Of a stretch of 64,000 bases of DNA, positions 10,560-23,400 are shown piece after piece. The notes beneath the pieces were generated by a model. That model saw nothing but the letters and a program-made list of their open reading frames with translations. It made no database searches and was not told the origin of the DNA. Every line of letters starts with the position of its first letter. Within the stretch, counting starts at the first letter, position 1. Source of the stretch: Sambucus nigra (Eukaryota; Streptophyta; Magnoliopsida; Dipsacales; Adoxaceae); contig OX422208.1 of assembly GCA_949130495.1 (NCBI GenBank), positions 396,140,561-396,204,560 on the forward strand, in the 5' to 3' direction. Position numbers and translations under genes: made by a program.

Positions 10560-13500
10560 TATTCCATTGGACGTTGTTCTTCAGCTTTGGAAGATGGCTG
10601 CACTTTTTCCATGCCAGCAGGAGGATCATCCAGAGTATAAGGAGGATTGATAAAGTTAAAATTCTGAAGCATCCTTCTATTACTGCTGCTTGGCGTATCC
10701 ATTAGATGAGAAGGCCGAGTTATATCCATCTCATCATGTAACATGTAATCCCCTAAATATTTTGATATCAGACATTGGGGAATTGATTCAATAGGGATCC
10801 AACTGACATCTAAGTGTAATGGAGTATTTTGGTAGTCTAAGAAACTGGGATCATGACAATACCAAAGTTGACTATTTGATCAACTTCCATCATAATCAAG
10901 CAGTTAGTCCAGCCCCATTTATAGCCTTCATAATTTGACTGATCAATGTGATCATTGATATGGATTAAAGCTTCATTATAACCATCCATCCATACCTCTC
11001 TAGGTTATTTATGAAATTGTAAGGTTAATTTTTCAACTTGATGCTGAAGTTTCTTTAAAACTTCATCCTTCACTTTCAACTGAGAGGATTGGTTGGCAAG
11101 GGCTTTGTCCTTAAATTCCAACTATGTGGACAACTCGATAATAGCTTAACTATTTACCTTCAGCTGGGTAGCTTGATCAGTTAGAGTTTTCCTGGTCCTA
11201 GCTTCTTCTATAGTTGTTCGTCTAGTTCTTTGTTTGGAAGATTGTACAAGTTTGGTCTTTTTTGAAGCTTCAATCTCTTCCCTCAATTTTGCATTCTCCT
11301 CCAGAAAATAAACACCTTCGTCAGTAAGAGTAGTGGCAGAACTTTTCAAAGATCCAATTTCAGTACTCAGTTTATTATTCTCTCATTCTAAGAGTTTAGC
11401 AATTTCTCTAGCCTCGTCAACTTCATGGTTCAGCAAAAACTCCTTCTTCCTAAAAGCAGATGCATATTTCTTTAGTTTTTCCTCAAACCCCCAGACTGCA
11501 CTCAATGCTTGATATTTGGCCTCGTAGTCGGCAAGCAGTAAAGCTTTGGACTTATTATGTTATGCATGTAGTTCTTCGATCATTTCATAGTATGCAACAT
11601 TATTGGCCACAGCCTGATCAAGAAGAAACTTGAGATAAGTATATGCATCTTTGGCTTAATCATAAACATCTGCACCGAGCAAGTTTGTTAATTCTTCATC
11701 AGTCAAATCCAAGTGATAATCTTTGAACAGGTTATTATACCACTTGAGTAAATCAGAATTAGTGGAAGAAATTTATTCCATCTTGGCCATGAACTAAACA
11801 GATAAAATAGCAATGGATCAACAATAAAAGAGTACATAATGACAACCAAGTGACAACCAGTAATATGAAGAAAGGTTTCTTTGATTAATAAGTAAAGAAA
11901 AACTACAAGTACATTAAGGAAAAAACAGAAAGAAAATAAAAGAAAGGTGTAAAATACAAAAAACCAAATGTCGAGCAAGTCTACACCTTCTTCTTATCCT
12001 TTTCAACATTAGGATTTACACCCTGGTTGGCAGAAAAGGCAGCCAGATCAGTAGGGATTTTATTTTGCTTGGTTGGAGGGATAACTAAATCAACAACATT
12101 CTTGTCTTGGTCGACAGAAGGGAGATAAGACTCAACCTCCAAAGATGATTCCCCAGAACCAACATCATCCTCGACTTCATCGTTACGATTGGGGGGAGAG
12201 ACAGGGTCATGCTTTAGAAAATTTTTAGAATTTTTAGAAGTGCTAACTTCCTTCAATGCTGCCAACAAACCCTCCTTAAAGAATTTCTTCTTTTCGTATT
12301 CAATTTGGGCAGAGGCGGTATAAATGGATTTGTCCTAACCCCTGTTGAAGGATTCCTCCCTAGACTTGTTTCTCTTGGCCTCTTTAGAAGAGATATCTTT
12401 CGATAGTTTGGCCAATTGTCCTTCAGTAGCCTTTGTCATGCGCTCAGTTTGAGAAGCGGTCGAGTCAGCCTTCTGTCGAGCTTCTTCAGCAGTCTTGATC
12501 TTTTTTCCCAAGTCTTCCTCTCTGTATCTAAGTCTTATTGAGAATCCATCAAAGATTTTTTTAAGACCTGCAAAGGCCTCCTCTACATCATCCGAAGAAT
12601 AATGAAGAAGATCATCCTTCTCCAGCATTTAGTTGTAGTTGACCAAGAACGGCAAGAAAAATTGAATTCAGTACAAGTCAATAAAGACATAAGTAATATC
12701 TGATCAACTTTGAAGCTAAAAAAATACCAAGGCTAAGCTCTGAGTAGCCCTTTTTGTCAGCTTTAATCGGGGAAAAGAGGTAGCAACAACCCTGTGGTTT
12801 GGGAGGGTGATGAACTTAATCAACTTCCTATATAAGCTAGGATTCAAGGCTATAGATGAGCCAGCAGCAGCATGAGCAATACCTACCAAACCCTGGTGTT
12901 CAGCCTCAATAACTTTCTCCACTTTCTTGTTAGCAGGACCTCTCCTTAGTCGTTTCAGAAGAGATTCATCATCCTTATTGGCTGGTGGCTTCTTGTCAAC
13001 ATCAGTCTTCTTCTTTGAGGCACCAATATCAGCAAGATTATTGGTACCAGCAGCTGAGTCATCCCCAAGAGATTGGGAAATTTCCTTTTACCCATACTCA
13101 CAGAAAGTGTAAGGTTAGAATCAAAAGAGTAGGAGGTACCAATAGCAGGTTCACCACCACCAGATGTAGATATTGAGGAAGCGGAGATTAAATCTCTCTC
13201 CAAGTCTATGATGTTAGAAGGAGATGTAATTTTTGGTCAAGCAATAAAAGAAGTTATAGAACTTATGTACTTCAGAAAGTATGAAGCCGGCCTAATATGC
13301 TCCTCGCCTATTTTTTGTTGAATGCCCCTAAAAATATTAAGCTAGCCAAGCTGGATGTCGCTTTCTTTGGGACTCTTCTTTTTCTTATCGATTGCAAGTA
13401 AAAAAACAACATATGTTAATGGGAATATCAACAACTATTTCATCAATATGAATACACAAAATATATTACAACCTATGCCATAGCCCTTTTTAGGGCATCT

Positions 13501-13984
13501 GGGTCCATCGTATACTTCACCCCCTTGAAGAGGAGTGTATTTCTAGTTCTTTCCAATAACCCCATGATCAAAATAATCTTTATTGGAGTCGGTCAAAATT
13601 GACAACTATGGCTCTGTTGATAAACCTCGGTTTTAAATAATAGGTACTGTCACTGGTGACCCATTTGTAATAGAACATAATTTCAGGGATTCCGATATGG
13701 ATCCCATGGATTTGGTTAAGCCTATGGATTTCATTAACTATCCTATAAGTATTGGGGGATACTCTAGCAAGTACAAAATCAAAATATTGACATAACTCTA
13801 AGTAAAAACGATTTGGGGAAAACGTAAAGCCGCACTTAGCTATGAATAAGGAGGGAATCCAATGACCCTTAGATAAAGAAAAGACATCAACAGGAGGATT
13901 GGGAAACTCTAAATCTACCCAATATGGTATATTCCATTCCCTCCTAAATTCATCTAGAGAATCAATATGAACTATGTAAACCAT
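10560..13984 (-). pseudogene. Antisense ORF of element B (gypsy-type transposon domain plus coiled coil)
   Basis: Minus-strand reading starts at an ATG at 13982-13984. The first 134 codons are open. They contain FRREWNIPYWVDLEFPNPP, PSLFIAKCGFTFSPNRFYLE and LARVSPNTYRIVNEI, which resemble the N-terminal domain annotated as putative gypsy-type transposon in plants. A possible intron follows near 13471-13380. Then come serine-rich and acidic stretches, heptad-rich coiled coils (12628-12335 with KKIKTAEEARQKADST; 11450-11146 with LREEIEASKKTK) and a C-terminal block near 11010 (MDGYNEALIHINDH). Stops break it into about eight pieces. Antisense ORFs at this place are known in some Tat elements and their role is unsettled. 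The domain name is my recognition, not a search result. Confidence 0.65.
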
Positions 13985-14446
13985 GATTCAAGAAGAAGAA
14001 AAGAAGAAAAAAGAAATAATTCTTACAGAAACTTAAGGAGTCAGCAAGAACTGTCAAAAGAGATGAAGAACGATGACAAACGAGCACTCAAGAGTTCAAA
14101 GATATCTTCTATAGTTCAAATGTTTGGGGGTAAAGAAAAAGCGAGAAAGTTCATCGCCTTTTATAGGTTGCCTCGAAAATAGTGAACGTAATGATTAAAC
14201 GTACCAACGATTGACGTTTCGACGGATTCACATATTAGATAAAGAAAAATACTCATTTACCCTTGGGCAGTTCGTCAAAATTTAAAATATTTGACAAAAA
14301 TGCCATCTTTAAACGGTACGAGTTAAATTTCACAAGTGTGATAAGTCAACTGCCAACCAAGTATTATGAAAATAGCCCTAGCTATACCTTGGGTCAAATG
14401 CTCTGTACTTTCATGCAAACATCAAGCATAGAACATTAGGGGCTTC

Positions 14447-14666
14447 TGTTGTTACAAAAAATTATCCATCTACGTGGACCAATAAGAAATAAACATTTGT
14501 TCTCCTACATGGACTTAACCCCAGTCAACTAATCATAGCCTAATAAGGAATGCTGACCACCATGAGTAATGTCAAACCACTTTAAAATCTTGTGTTTCTC
14601 TTTTTCTATTTACATATTTTATTTGTGATTAAGGAATTATATCTACTCTAGTTTTTTACATCAACA
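14447..14666 (+). mobile_element. 3' LTR of element B, internally deleted
   Basis: It starts TGTTG and ends CAACA, followed by the TSD copy ATTAG. It matches both ends of the 5' LTR but lacks about 275 bases, the part that holds the TATA candidates in the 5' copy. The join is near 14575, where the text passes directly to CCACTTTAAAATCTTGTG. Confidence 0.85.
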
Positions 14667-14671
14667 ATTAG

Positions 14672-15419
14672 GAAATAATTTAACATTGGGATCAAATTGG
14701 GTACTCATGGGTTTGCAATCAAAATAATTATATTTTTTCATTACTTTTCAATATATTGTTATTGATTAATGCAAATCCCATTATCACCTCTTGTTATTTT
14801 GATGCCTAAAATTACATTGGCTTCACCCAAATCCTTCATATAAGATTGACAAATAAGTACTATTTATATAAAACATTTCCTAATTGGTTCTACGAAAATA
14901 AAATTTTCTCAATAGCTGTTATTTACACATATAGTGTATATTCACTACCTATTTAAAAATTGGACCTATTGGAGGAAACATTTTTTTCATGGAACCTGTT
15001 GAAGAAAAGACAAATCTTATAGAACCTATTTTACTACATTCTTTGTAAACGGGACTTATTGGTGAAAACCCCTTCTAAACTACTATGATATTATAAACAA
15101 AAATCAAGAAATCATAAACATATAGATAATTTATCACACAAACACCATCATTGCATTTATAATCAACGCACTTACCACTTTCATTTATTTTAAATCCATT
15201 AGAGATAGTCACATTATTAAAATTTCCATGTCATTGTTTTCGTTCTTGTTTTAAATCGTATAGGGACTTAATTATTTTGAAACTTTATTTTCTTTAGTCC
15301 TTACATCAATTTGGTATAAAAAAATTATCAATTGCAGCAACAATAAAAAAAACTCTAATATATGTAATTATAGTAATAGGAGAATAGGTATAAAAAGTTA
15401 ATTTTCCCTTTTTCCTTAT
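14672..15419. other. Unassigned AT-rich sequence with one dispersed repeat
   Basis: No gene is visible. The part 14850-15080, read on the minus strand, matches 58262-58500 on the plus strand: shared phrases are TAGTCCCGTTTAC, CAATAGGTCC and a TAGTGAATA..CACTATATG block. It may be a MITE or an LTR fragment. The remainder is featureless. Confidence 0.5.
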
Positions 15420-17103
15420 ATCCTTTTTCTACCAACCTATCCTTATACTTGTCCATTGAACCATCAATTTTAGATTCTTTCTAGGCACCCACTTGCATCT
15501 AATAGTTTTATGCTCAAGTAGTAAATCAACAAGTTCTCATGTGTTATTAGACATTAAAGAATTCATCTCATCTTGAATGGCTTCTCTCCAAAATTCATTC
15601 TATGAGGAGGTAAAAGCGTCCTCTAAATTTGAAGGATCCCCTTCTAGTTTAAAAGTATAGAAATCGGGTCCATAATTTTTTGAAAGTCTAGATCTCTTAT
15701 TTTTTTCTAGATTCATTGGAAAATTCAAGGTTTCTATCATGGATCCTAGATTCAATAGGCCCATAAGGAGAATATCTAGGATTTATGGAACCCGTATTAT
15801 TCTCATATTTAAAAGGAAGTCTACCTTTATAATAATCAAAATCAATGGATTTAATAACAACATTAAAAATCTAGAAGCTTTACTATTGGGAGCATAGCCT
15901 AAAAAGGCACATTATTTCGCTTTGCTTCCAAGTTTATGTGTTTTAGGACCCGGTAACTTCACATAAGCCAAACAACCTTAAACTTAAAAATAATTTAGAT
16001 TTGTCTTTGTATTTTTCCATAACTCAAAAGGAGTCATTTTTGTTTTGGAGCAGGATACCCCATTAAGGACATAATATATAGTCAAGAGAGCCTCTCCCCA
16101 TTAATTAGAGGGAGCTCTAAAATTAACAAGCAATACAACTACACATTCAAGGAATTTTTATTTTATTTTAGTAACACCATTCATTTAAGGGGAATAAGGT
16201 GCGATAGTTTCATGAATAATTCCAAATTTCTCTAAAAAGGAACTACACTCACATTCACCATATTTAATGCCACAGTTATAAGCTTCTTAATAATTTATTG
16301 TGCTTCTTTCGAACTTCATTTAAATATAATTTAAAGGCATAAAAAACATCATTATTATATCTTAAAATATATACATACATGTATTTTGAAAAGTCATCAA
16401 TAAATCTAATAAAATATCTTTTTATTCAAATTCATTATTTTACTACAAGAAATGCAGTTTTGTGATGAATTGATTCGAGAAGTTCAGAATTTCTAACCAC
16501 GGTTTTGTGATGAATTTTTTGAATTTATGTTTGACTACAAGAAATGCAATGTTCAAATTATTCATTACTTAATCTAGGAATTAATCATATCTTTCTTATA
16601 TTATTCAAATATTTCTTACTAATATGACAAAGTTTATCATGCATAACATTCGTAGAAGTAGAAAATATATAAGAAGAAGTGTGAGCTCTATTAAAATAAG
16701 AAACATTAAGTTTGAACACATCATTAGAGCCGTAGCCCCTTCCCAACAAACTTCATAGCCTCAGAAATTATGTAATGATCACCCCTAAAAGTTTGGCTAA
16801 AGCCATCTTTGTTAAGAAAAAAACCAAAAACTATGTTTTCTAATTTAAGGAGTATAAAATACAAATTTCAGCATTAGCTTCCTGTCGAAGGTGAAATCTA
16901 AATCTACATTATTAATTCCCAGATACTTACTAGTGTGAGAATCACCAAGCAACAACTTCTCAGTTTCAGTGCTCGAATAGTTCTTAAATGAATCTTTGTT
17001 GTTACACACATGCCTAGAAGCACCAATATCAATCCACCACCTCCATAATCATATAAAAAAACTCTTATTCAGTCACGTTAGCCTAAGGAGCAAACAAACG
17101 TTT
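15420..17103 (-). pseudogene. Decayed Ty1/copia pol (protease, integrase, start of RT)
   Basis: Read on the minus strand: protease near 17040-16990 (WIDIGASRHVCNNKDSF, aspartate at 17028-17030), then TEKLLLGDSHTSKYLGI, a GAG-pre-integrase-like segment (16640-16590), an integrase block DDFSKYMYVYILRYNN near 16400, KLPGPKTHKLGSKAK near 15940, and the region before RT with YGPDFYTFKLEGDPSNLEDAF, NEFWREAIQDEMNSLM and CKWVPR (15670-15470). This order is that of Ty1/copia, not gypsy. Stops and frameshifts are frequent. Pol ends abruptly near 15420, so most of RT and all of RNase H are missing. Its gag lies at 27297-27720, beyond inserted element C. Confidence 0.85.
16442..16548. repeat. Short duplicated insertion in the copia remnant
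   Basis: The 15-mer ACTACAAGAAATGCA occurs at 16442-16456 and 16534-16548, and GTTTTGTGATGAATT at 16457 and 16502. The integrase reading is interrupted here. Similar TTCAAATT..TTCATTA text flanks both sides, so this may be a small insertion with a duplicated target. CTACAAGAAA is also the style of CACTA-transposon ends, which is only suggestive. Confidence 0.4.
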
Positions 17104-18216
17104 TATGACACCCCGTCTAATAAAATACTCGGTGATCAGTCCTATACCAAATTAAACACGAATCTCATCCTATTCATTCTTAGCATTACTGTCGAAAACT
17201 TTTGAAAACATACTAACCACCTAGTATTCAAAAGATAAGGTACCAAATTATCTTACAATTAAACAGGATAAATAACTTCTTTGAAAACTAAAACAACATT
17301 CACAATATACTAGAGTCCAAACTATCATGATATGTAAATGAACCAAAGTCATGCCAAATAAACTATCGGCCAAAAATAACCAAACCAAGTAATAATCCAA
17401 GTCCAAACTGCAAAGTAAAACTGATAAGAAATTGAAACTATAATACCGACAATGGACCACATGTCCAAACATGATATACAAGAGTGAGATTCTATGCTAG
17501 ATCCGAATGAAAGAATCGGCTACTCAAAATCCTGTCAGCATCCAGAGTGCTACAACTCCGAGTCCCTGGAATGAAACCATCAAGCATGGCGTCCCTATGG
17601 ATGGACACCTAAAAGGTCTTGAAAATATTTTTATCGAAAGAGTTAGTACTAAAAAAATTTGAAAACATTTAACAAGTAATTTATCTCAATTAAAATCGGT
17701 TATTGATTACACATGTTAAGTTCACGCACACTCCCTTCAGTTTTCTCACCTCTCATCTAATGTGCACACCTAACGTTCGTATACTTATCCCACCTAGCTA
17801 TCATACCCAAGCTATTTCCACTAAAGTATATAACCGATCTTATCAAGTCTACTCTCCCGTACCGCCCATACAACACGCTTTATTAATAACATTTCTCGCA
17901 TGTTATCCAGTTTTCATATAACATTCACATATGTTATGTTTAATGATTAAAATTAAATCTCACTACTTAACTCATATAGCATTTCAACGCTAACCATCAT
18001 TAAACTCCCATAATTAAGTTTCACTACTTAATTCATAAATCATTTCAAGGTTACCATTCAACTTCCCAAAATTAGGTTTCACTACATAATTTATAAATCA
18101 TTTCAAGGTTACCATTCAACTTCCAAAATTAAGTTTCACTACTTAATTTATTATAGATATTTCAAATTTATTTTAAATCTTGAAATTAAGTTTCTCTCTA
18201 CGGAATTTATCATTTA

Positions 18217-18293
<77 letters not shown>

Positions 18294-20447
18294 TCTACAT
18301 GTCTACTCTCGCACATACGTGGAATATCATGAAGTATAATTTCACACACAATATATACTATAAGGATATTGGTCCGGATAATCATCGACCCCAATCATCC
18401 TATCATTTACATTGGTTCGGATATCCCTTGACCCCAAGGTAAATGTTATGCATATGTATATTGGTTCGGATACTCCCCGGCCCCAATATCTTTCATCTTC
18501 GATTTGGTCTGGATACTCATCGACCCCAAATCGATCTTTCATGTATTGGTTCGGATAATCGTTGACCCCAATACAGAATTAATAACACTTTATGTATATA
18601 TATTTTGCACCCAATATATACTATAAACATAGACTATATAATAACCTCCCTATATAGAATTTTAGGAGTTATTGGATCGGAGTCCTACCTCGATCACCAA
18701 TAGTGATATATATCTCTTGGCTCGGAATCATACCTCGATCACCAATATCTATATATAGTATAATTTAGGTATTCACACAACCTAAGTAGTACTATGCACC
18801 AATAAGAATTCACACAACCCGATAATACATGTTAGTATGTTGTATATATCTCTCGCATACTCGTCGTACTATTTACTTTACAATTTATCTCACTATCGTA
18901 TATATAGGAGTGTTCAAGCAACTCTAGGGTCCTAATTACCCTTTTGTTATATAAATTCAGTAGTTACCAACCTTAACCTACTGATATACATAGTTTCAAT
19001 AGATTCCCGTAATTCTTTATCAATCTTTCGGATTAATTACGAATTACTATAACCAATCCCATTCCCATCTTAATTCTCTCTCTAAGACGAATTCGTACTC
19101 CCATCGTAGGCCTACTAAAAAATAATAAGTCTCCCAGTATTATTTTCACAAGGCCCCAAAGTTTGTTCACCACCTCTAATTAGGAATACAAGGCAAAAGA
19201 GGAAAATTTCATAAATTCTGGATATCGGACCGATCTGCCCTTTCCAAAGACCGGACCGGTTCGTTTTTGTCTGCAAATTAACCTCCGAGTTATCAGATGC
19301 TTTTTCCACCATTTTCTTCCACAAACCTTTGCTAAAATCCAAATCAACAATACCAACCATTTTCTCCATATCTTAGGATGGCTTCTCACATTTCAAACAC
19401 ATTAAGACTTTACGGGAATCAATTAAGAATGAATCAATTCTCAAAACTCTTTCATAATTCTAGTTTTGTGTTCTTCTCTATCATTTAATCTAAAATCCCG
19501 ATTTAGATCCGTAGAAAAAATCATACTTCTTCTTATTTTTTATCCTCTACAGATGTAAACACAAACTACATGCAAGTCTACCCAAACATGTGATCAATTG
19601 ATACTTTTCATCAAAAGATTATAAATAGAAACAATTAAAATCATGAAATCCCTACACATGGGTATTATAACATAAATTCGATTTGCAATAAACACTTGCC
19701 TTTGATTGATTGATCCGATTTCTTGGTTCTTTGTTGATGATTCATTGTTTCCTTCTCTAATTTTCCTTTACAATTGCCTTGGGATATAAGATTTCTTCAC
19801 CATCTTCAAAATCCCTCTTTAAGCTTTGAAAATAGGTTCTCTCTCTTCTCTCTAATGGCTTCTCTAACCTTTTTGTGTTATGAGCCCTAAACCCAGTCTC
19901 TAAATATCAGATATATGGATCTAAATTTCATAGGTCCCTTCACCTCTTTTTGTAAAATGACTGAAACGTCCTTAATAGGTGCTGATTTGGTCCCAAATTG
20001 ACCCGGGATCCAAACTATACCCCCGGGTACCCTATTCCGACTATTTCGACCCATACGAAATCATTCGTGACCTTTAAATTATCATCCGAGTCACTTAAAA
20101 TATATTTCTCATTTCTCACCTCAAAAGAGTCTACACGTGACTCCCGGTGAGATAAAATAAAATACGCACATATTACTCGCTATGCCGTATAACGACAAAT
20201 AATAAAATACGCACATATCACTCGCTATGCCGTATAACTAAAATTATCAATTATTTACTATTCACACTTAGTAAATATCATAATGCCATATTAATCTGTA
20301 TCTATCTCATGATTAATATTTAATAGTCACAATTTTCATCTAATCGTATTAAATTACTTCACTCACGTAATTTAATTAAAATGTATATTTCCTAATAAAT
20401 TACTCAAATTAATTAAATGAAAATACATAAAAATACGGGGTATTACA
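17104..20447 (-). mobile_element. 3' LTR of element C
   Basis: 3344 bases. By eye it differs from the right LTR at roughly one base in nine over the first 135 positions, mostly transitions, so the insertion is old. It carries (TC)n(TA)n at 18220-18291, an array of ATTGG...CCAAT hairpin-like units (18368-18760) and GACCGGACCGGTTCG text near 19248-19264. Splice-like sites are AAAG/GCAAGTG (donor, 19699) and CTTTTAG/GTGTCC (acceptor, 17609) on the minus strand. Confidence 0.85.
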
Positions 20448-20449
20448 TA

Positions 20450-20460
20450 CTTTCCCCCTT
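20450..20460 (-). other. Polypurine tract of element C
   Basis: The minus strand reads AAGGGGGAAAG, two bases inside the 3' LTR. The preceding sequence, GAGGAGGATATTCC, resembles the GGACGAAATTC-like text that precedes the tract in Tekay/Del elements and in element D. Confidence 0.75.
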
Positions 20461-23400
20461 ACAAAGGAATATCCTCCTCAAAATTGGGGTGAGACCGGTA
20501 CTAAAACTTAGGGTCTATAACATCAGGACATCCTCTAGTACCCAAATTCCAATCATAATAACACAAGGGTCACTCCACTATACACCTGGTAGTGTTACCC
20601 ACCTTTCAAAAGGCTTAATCACTTTAGCCCAAGTTTATCAACACTTTCTCAATTCACTACATACTGATATGCTCTACCAGTCATGTGATCTCAATACTAG
20701 CTCTTTCGTTACCATATTGAGAAAAGGTCGCACAACCCTAATTGCCGATTCCCCTTATTCACACAACTCAAAAATCCCTTAATGGGAGAAATACCGATAA
20801 AATCTGACCACTCATGTTAGTATTTAAAGCTTTGGTGCATGGTGACATAACCCTCACGACATTCAAAAGACACCAAAAATAGTTTGTGGTTCACTCTACT
20901 ATTACAATGGACTCTAAATCACGGTCAGTCCAAAAATCTAGTTATACTCTCCCCTTTAATCAACCAGAGGGTGAGCATCAAGGCATTCCACCAAAAACCT
21001 TAATAAGTACCTCATGCCTGATAAACCGGTACAAGTTATTACACACAAGTCTACCAACGGTAATTTTTCCCCTCAATTACCCTACAAGGCACCACCCGCA
21101 CTACTTGCATTTGCCAGCATAATAAACCACCTCTCCTCTAACCAAAGGGGCTATATGTGATACAATATTACCAAAACAAAACTTCATCCCCATTACTTTC
21201 TGATAATCCCTATCAGAGGTGGGATTGTAGGATCTCATCCTGATTCACAACAATATTGGGAGGCACCTTACACCAGTGCAATCCTTCTTTTTAAAGAAAG
21301 AATAACAATTACTTCATCTCATCCAATCCATTCCATACACTTGAAGGAATTCTTAACCTAGTCACGATGTTGGCAACCCATCGTGAATTTTATCAGTCTA
21401 CCTACCCATTCCGTCACTGGCAACGTAGGCTTGTTACCAAATTTTGGTTGATCATCTTGAGCCAACCTTTTTCCATCTATGAGTGGTGAATCTGGAGACA
21501 ATCTCACTATGTGTCACCCAACACTAATTCCCACTTATAATATCTCACATTAAGTGGTACTTTATACTCCCCTTCTTCTCCCGGTATGCCAAAAGTCACG
21601 GCCCATGCACTTTTCACAACTGGCACATTTCTAGGGTCTTTATGCCCCATAGTCATCAACATTATTTTTACGCGCAAGACACTCTCAACATTCAACTGAG
21701 TAAGGATCTGCTCAATTTTCCCCACAACTGTTTAGCCTCCTCTTTCTCAAGAGATATCTTTTGAATGGCTTCCGACAGCCTTTCAACCCATCTCGGTGTG
21801 TTACTCTCATTACACACATATACTCGGATTATCGTCATTCTCACACGACATTAAAGCTATCATAAAACTCCGGCTTTATCTATAATTTTCCTTAGGCATA
21901 TGTTCCACACCTTAATTCATGTGTCCTCCTATTTCAAACGGTTTATAAACCAACTAACCAGGGCGCCCATACACCCTATAATCGGTGCATATATGCACAA
22001 TACTGGAAACATCACACACACTTTCCTTAAGATTGGTCTCGCATTCTCGATGTGGCTATAACTCATGGGTATTATTAATCACCCCATAAATTTCAATTTA
22101 TTTCTCCTTAACATCTTTCCACCCTTCAGCATGTTTTCTCTACACATCCATTGATTAACATTCGAAACTGATGCCCTAGCATCCGTCAACGTCTCTCTAC
22201 TCACGACATTCATCAAAGTCCATGTGTATCTCATCACACAACAACATTCAAGCAAGGAACTTCCCCAATGCTTTATCACTCAGCATTGGTGGTAGTCAAA
22301 TTCCATAAACCTCAATATCCTAACCAGGACTCTCAAAATCCTATCCTAAGACATGTAAATATAAATCTCAACTCCCACGTCTCTAAAGGATTGCTATAAT
22401 AACGCGCTCTCCCTATAACCTGGTTCTGAGTGCTAAACATAATAATGATCTAAATCTCTCAGCTCCATAATAAATCCAATATACCTCCATTCACATCAAT
22501 AAAGTTCCTACACACCGGGATCAAATATCTTAAGATAACCATACTCTCCTAAGTCTCTATCCTAATATAATATAGATTCGAGATCGACCCTCTTTCAAGT
22601 GAGGCCTCGTCAAACAACACATCCTACCTTGGAACATTAAACATGATGGCCTTGTTATCACAACCCTCTATCGTTACACCCACTAAACTCATCTCACACG
22701 CGAATCTAGTGCTAACAGACTATTGTGACCCGCTCATGTCACATAAAACTTACCCCACTAACTCGAGGATAAAACTCATATTTCTAATTTTCAATAACGC
22801 TGGTGGCTCAAATGGTTCTTGGACATAACATGCATGTTCGAATTGAACCAAAACTACCTTAATTATTGCCCCAGCTAGGCATCATAGTCTTATCCTTTTT
22901 ACTCATTTCGGGCAAAATCAATGCATGCGGTCCTACTCTCCACATAAAATGTATCTTCATATAATTCCCTAACGCTTGGGCATACTAACCATACTAAGGT
23001 TGTCCTTCTCTCGAACCCTGGTAGCCTCGACCCCGATGGCCACCCTCATTGTTCCCTTAGCTTCACTGGTCCTAAGGAACACACTATTAGCCTTACCAGT
23101 CCCAATTGAATCCATCGCCACTCGATAGGAATTCATCTATTTGAATCATTCAAATAGATCCCCTGATGGGGCTCCCCCTTACGGAGTTTCACTAGCATTG
23201 TTATTTACAGTGTTACTACCTTACTAAGTTCTCCAATTCTTTTAGCTCCCTTCACGAGGAAGCATTTATATCAACACTACCAAAAGCACAACATCATCAC
23301 CATTTGCATCAATCGTCTAGGTAGAATTTCCCTTTAAGTGCCGGCGACTCCTCTCATGAGTCCATTAACCACCTTAAAGGCTATTTTCTCCATTGTGCCA

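Larger units (their letters stand above)
3651..14671 (+). mobile_element. Full-length decayed Tat-lineage Ty3/gypsy retrotransposon B
   Basis: The element spans 3656-14666 and is flanked by a perfect 5-base target duplication, ATTAG at 3651-3655 and 14667-14671. Order: LTR, primer site, gag, protease, RT, RNase H, second RNase H, integrase, antisense ORF, LTR. The second, archaeal-type RNase H and the antisense ORF downstream of pol are known hallmarks of part of the plant Tat lineage. Every coding part carries stops or frameshifts. The two LTRs differ in length, 496 against 220 bases. I see no convincing polypurine tract before the 3' LTR, only a short G-run near 14437-14442. Confidence 0.9.

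Noticed and set aside
18173..18394. Open frame with IYIYIY and RERERE runs
   Set aside because: It is a translation of the (TC)n(TA)n microsatellite in the C LTR.
20417..20782. 121-codon open frame starting in the C LTR
   Set aside because: It crosses the LTR end and polypurine tract on the wrong strand and shows no domain.
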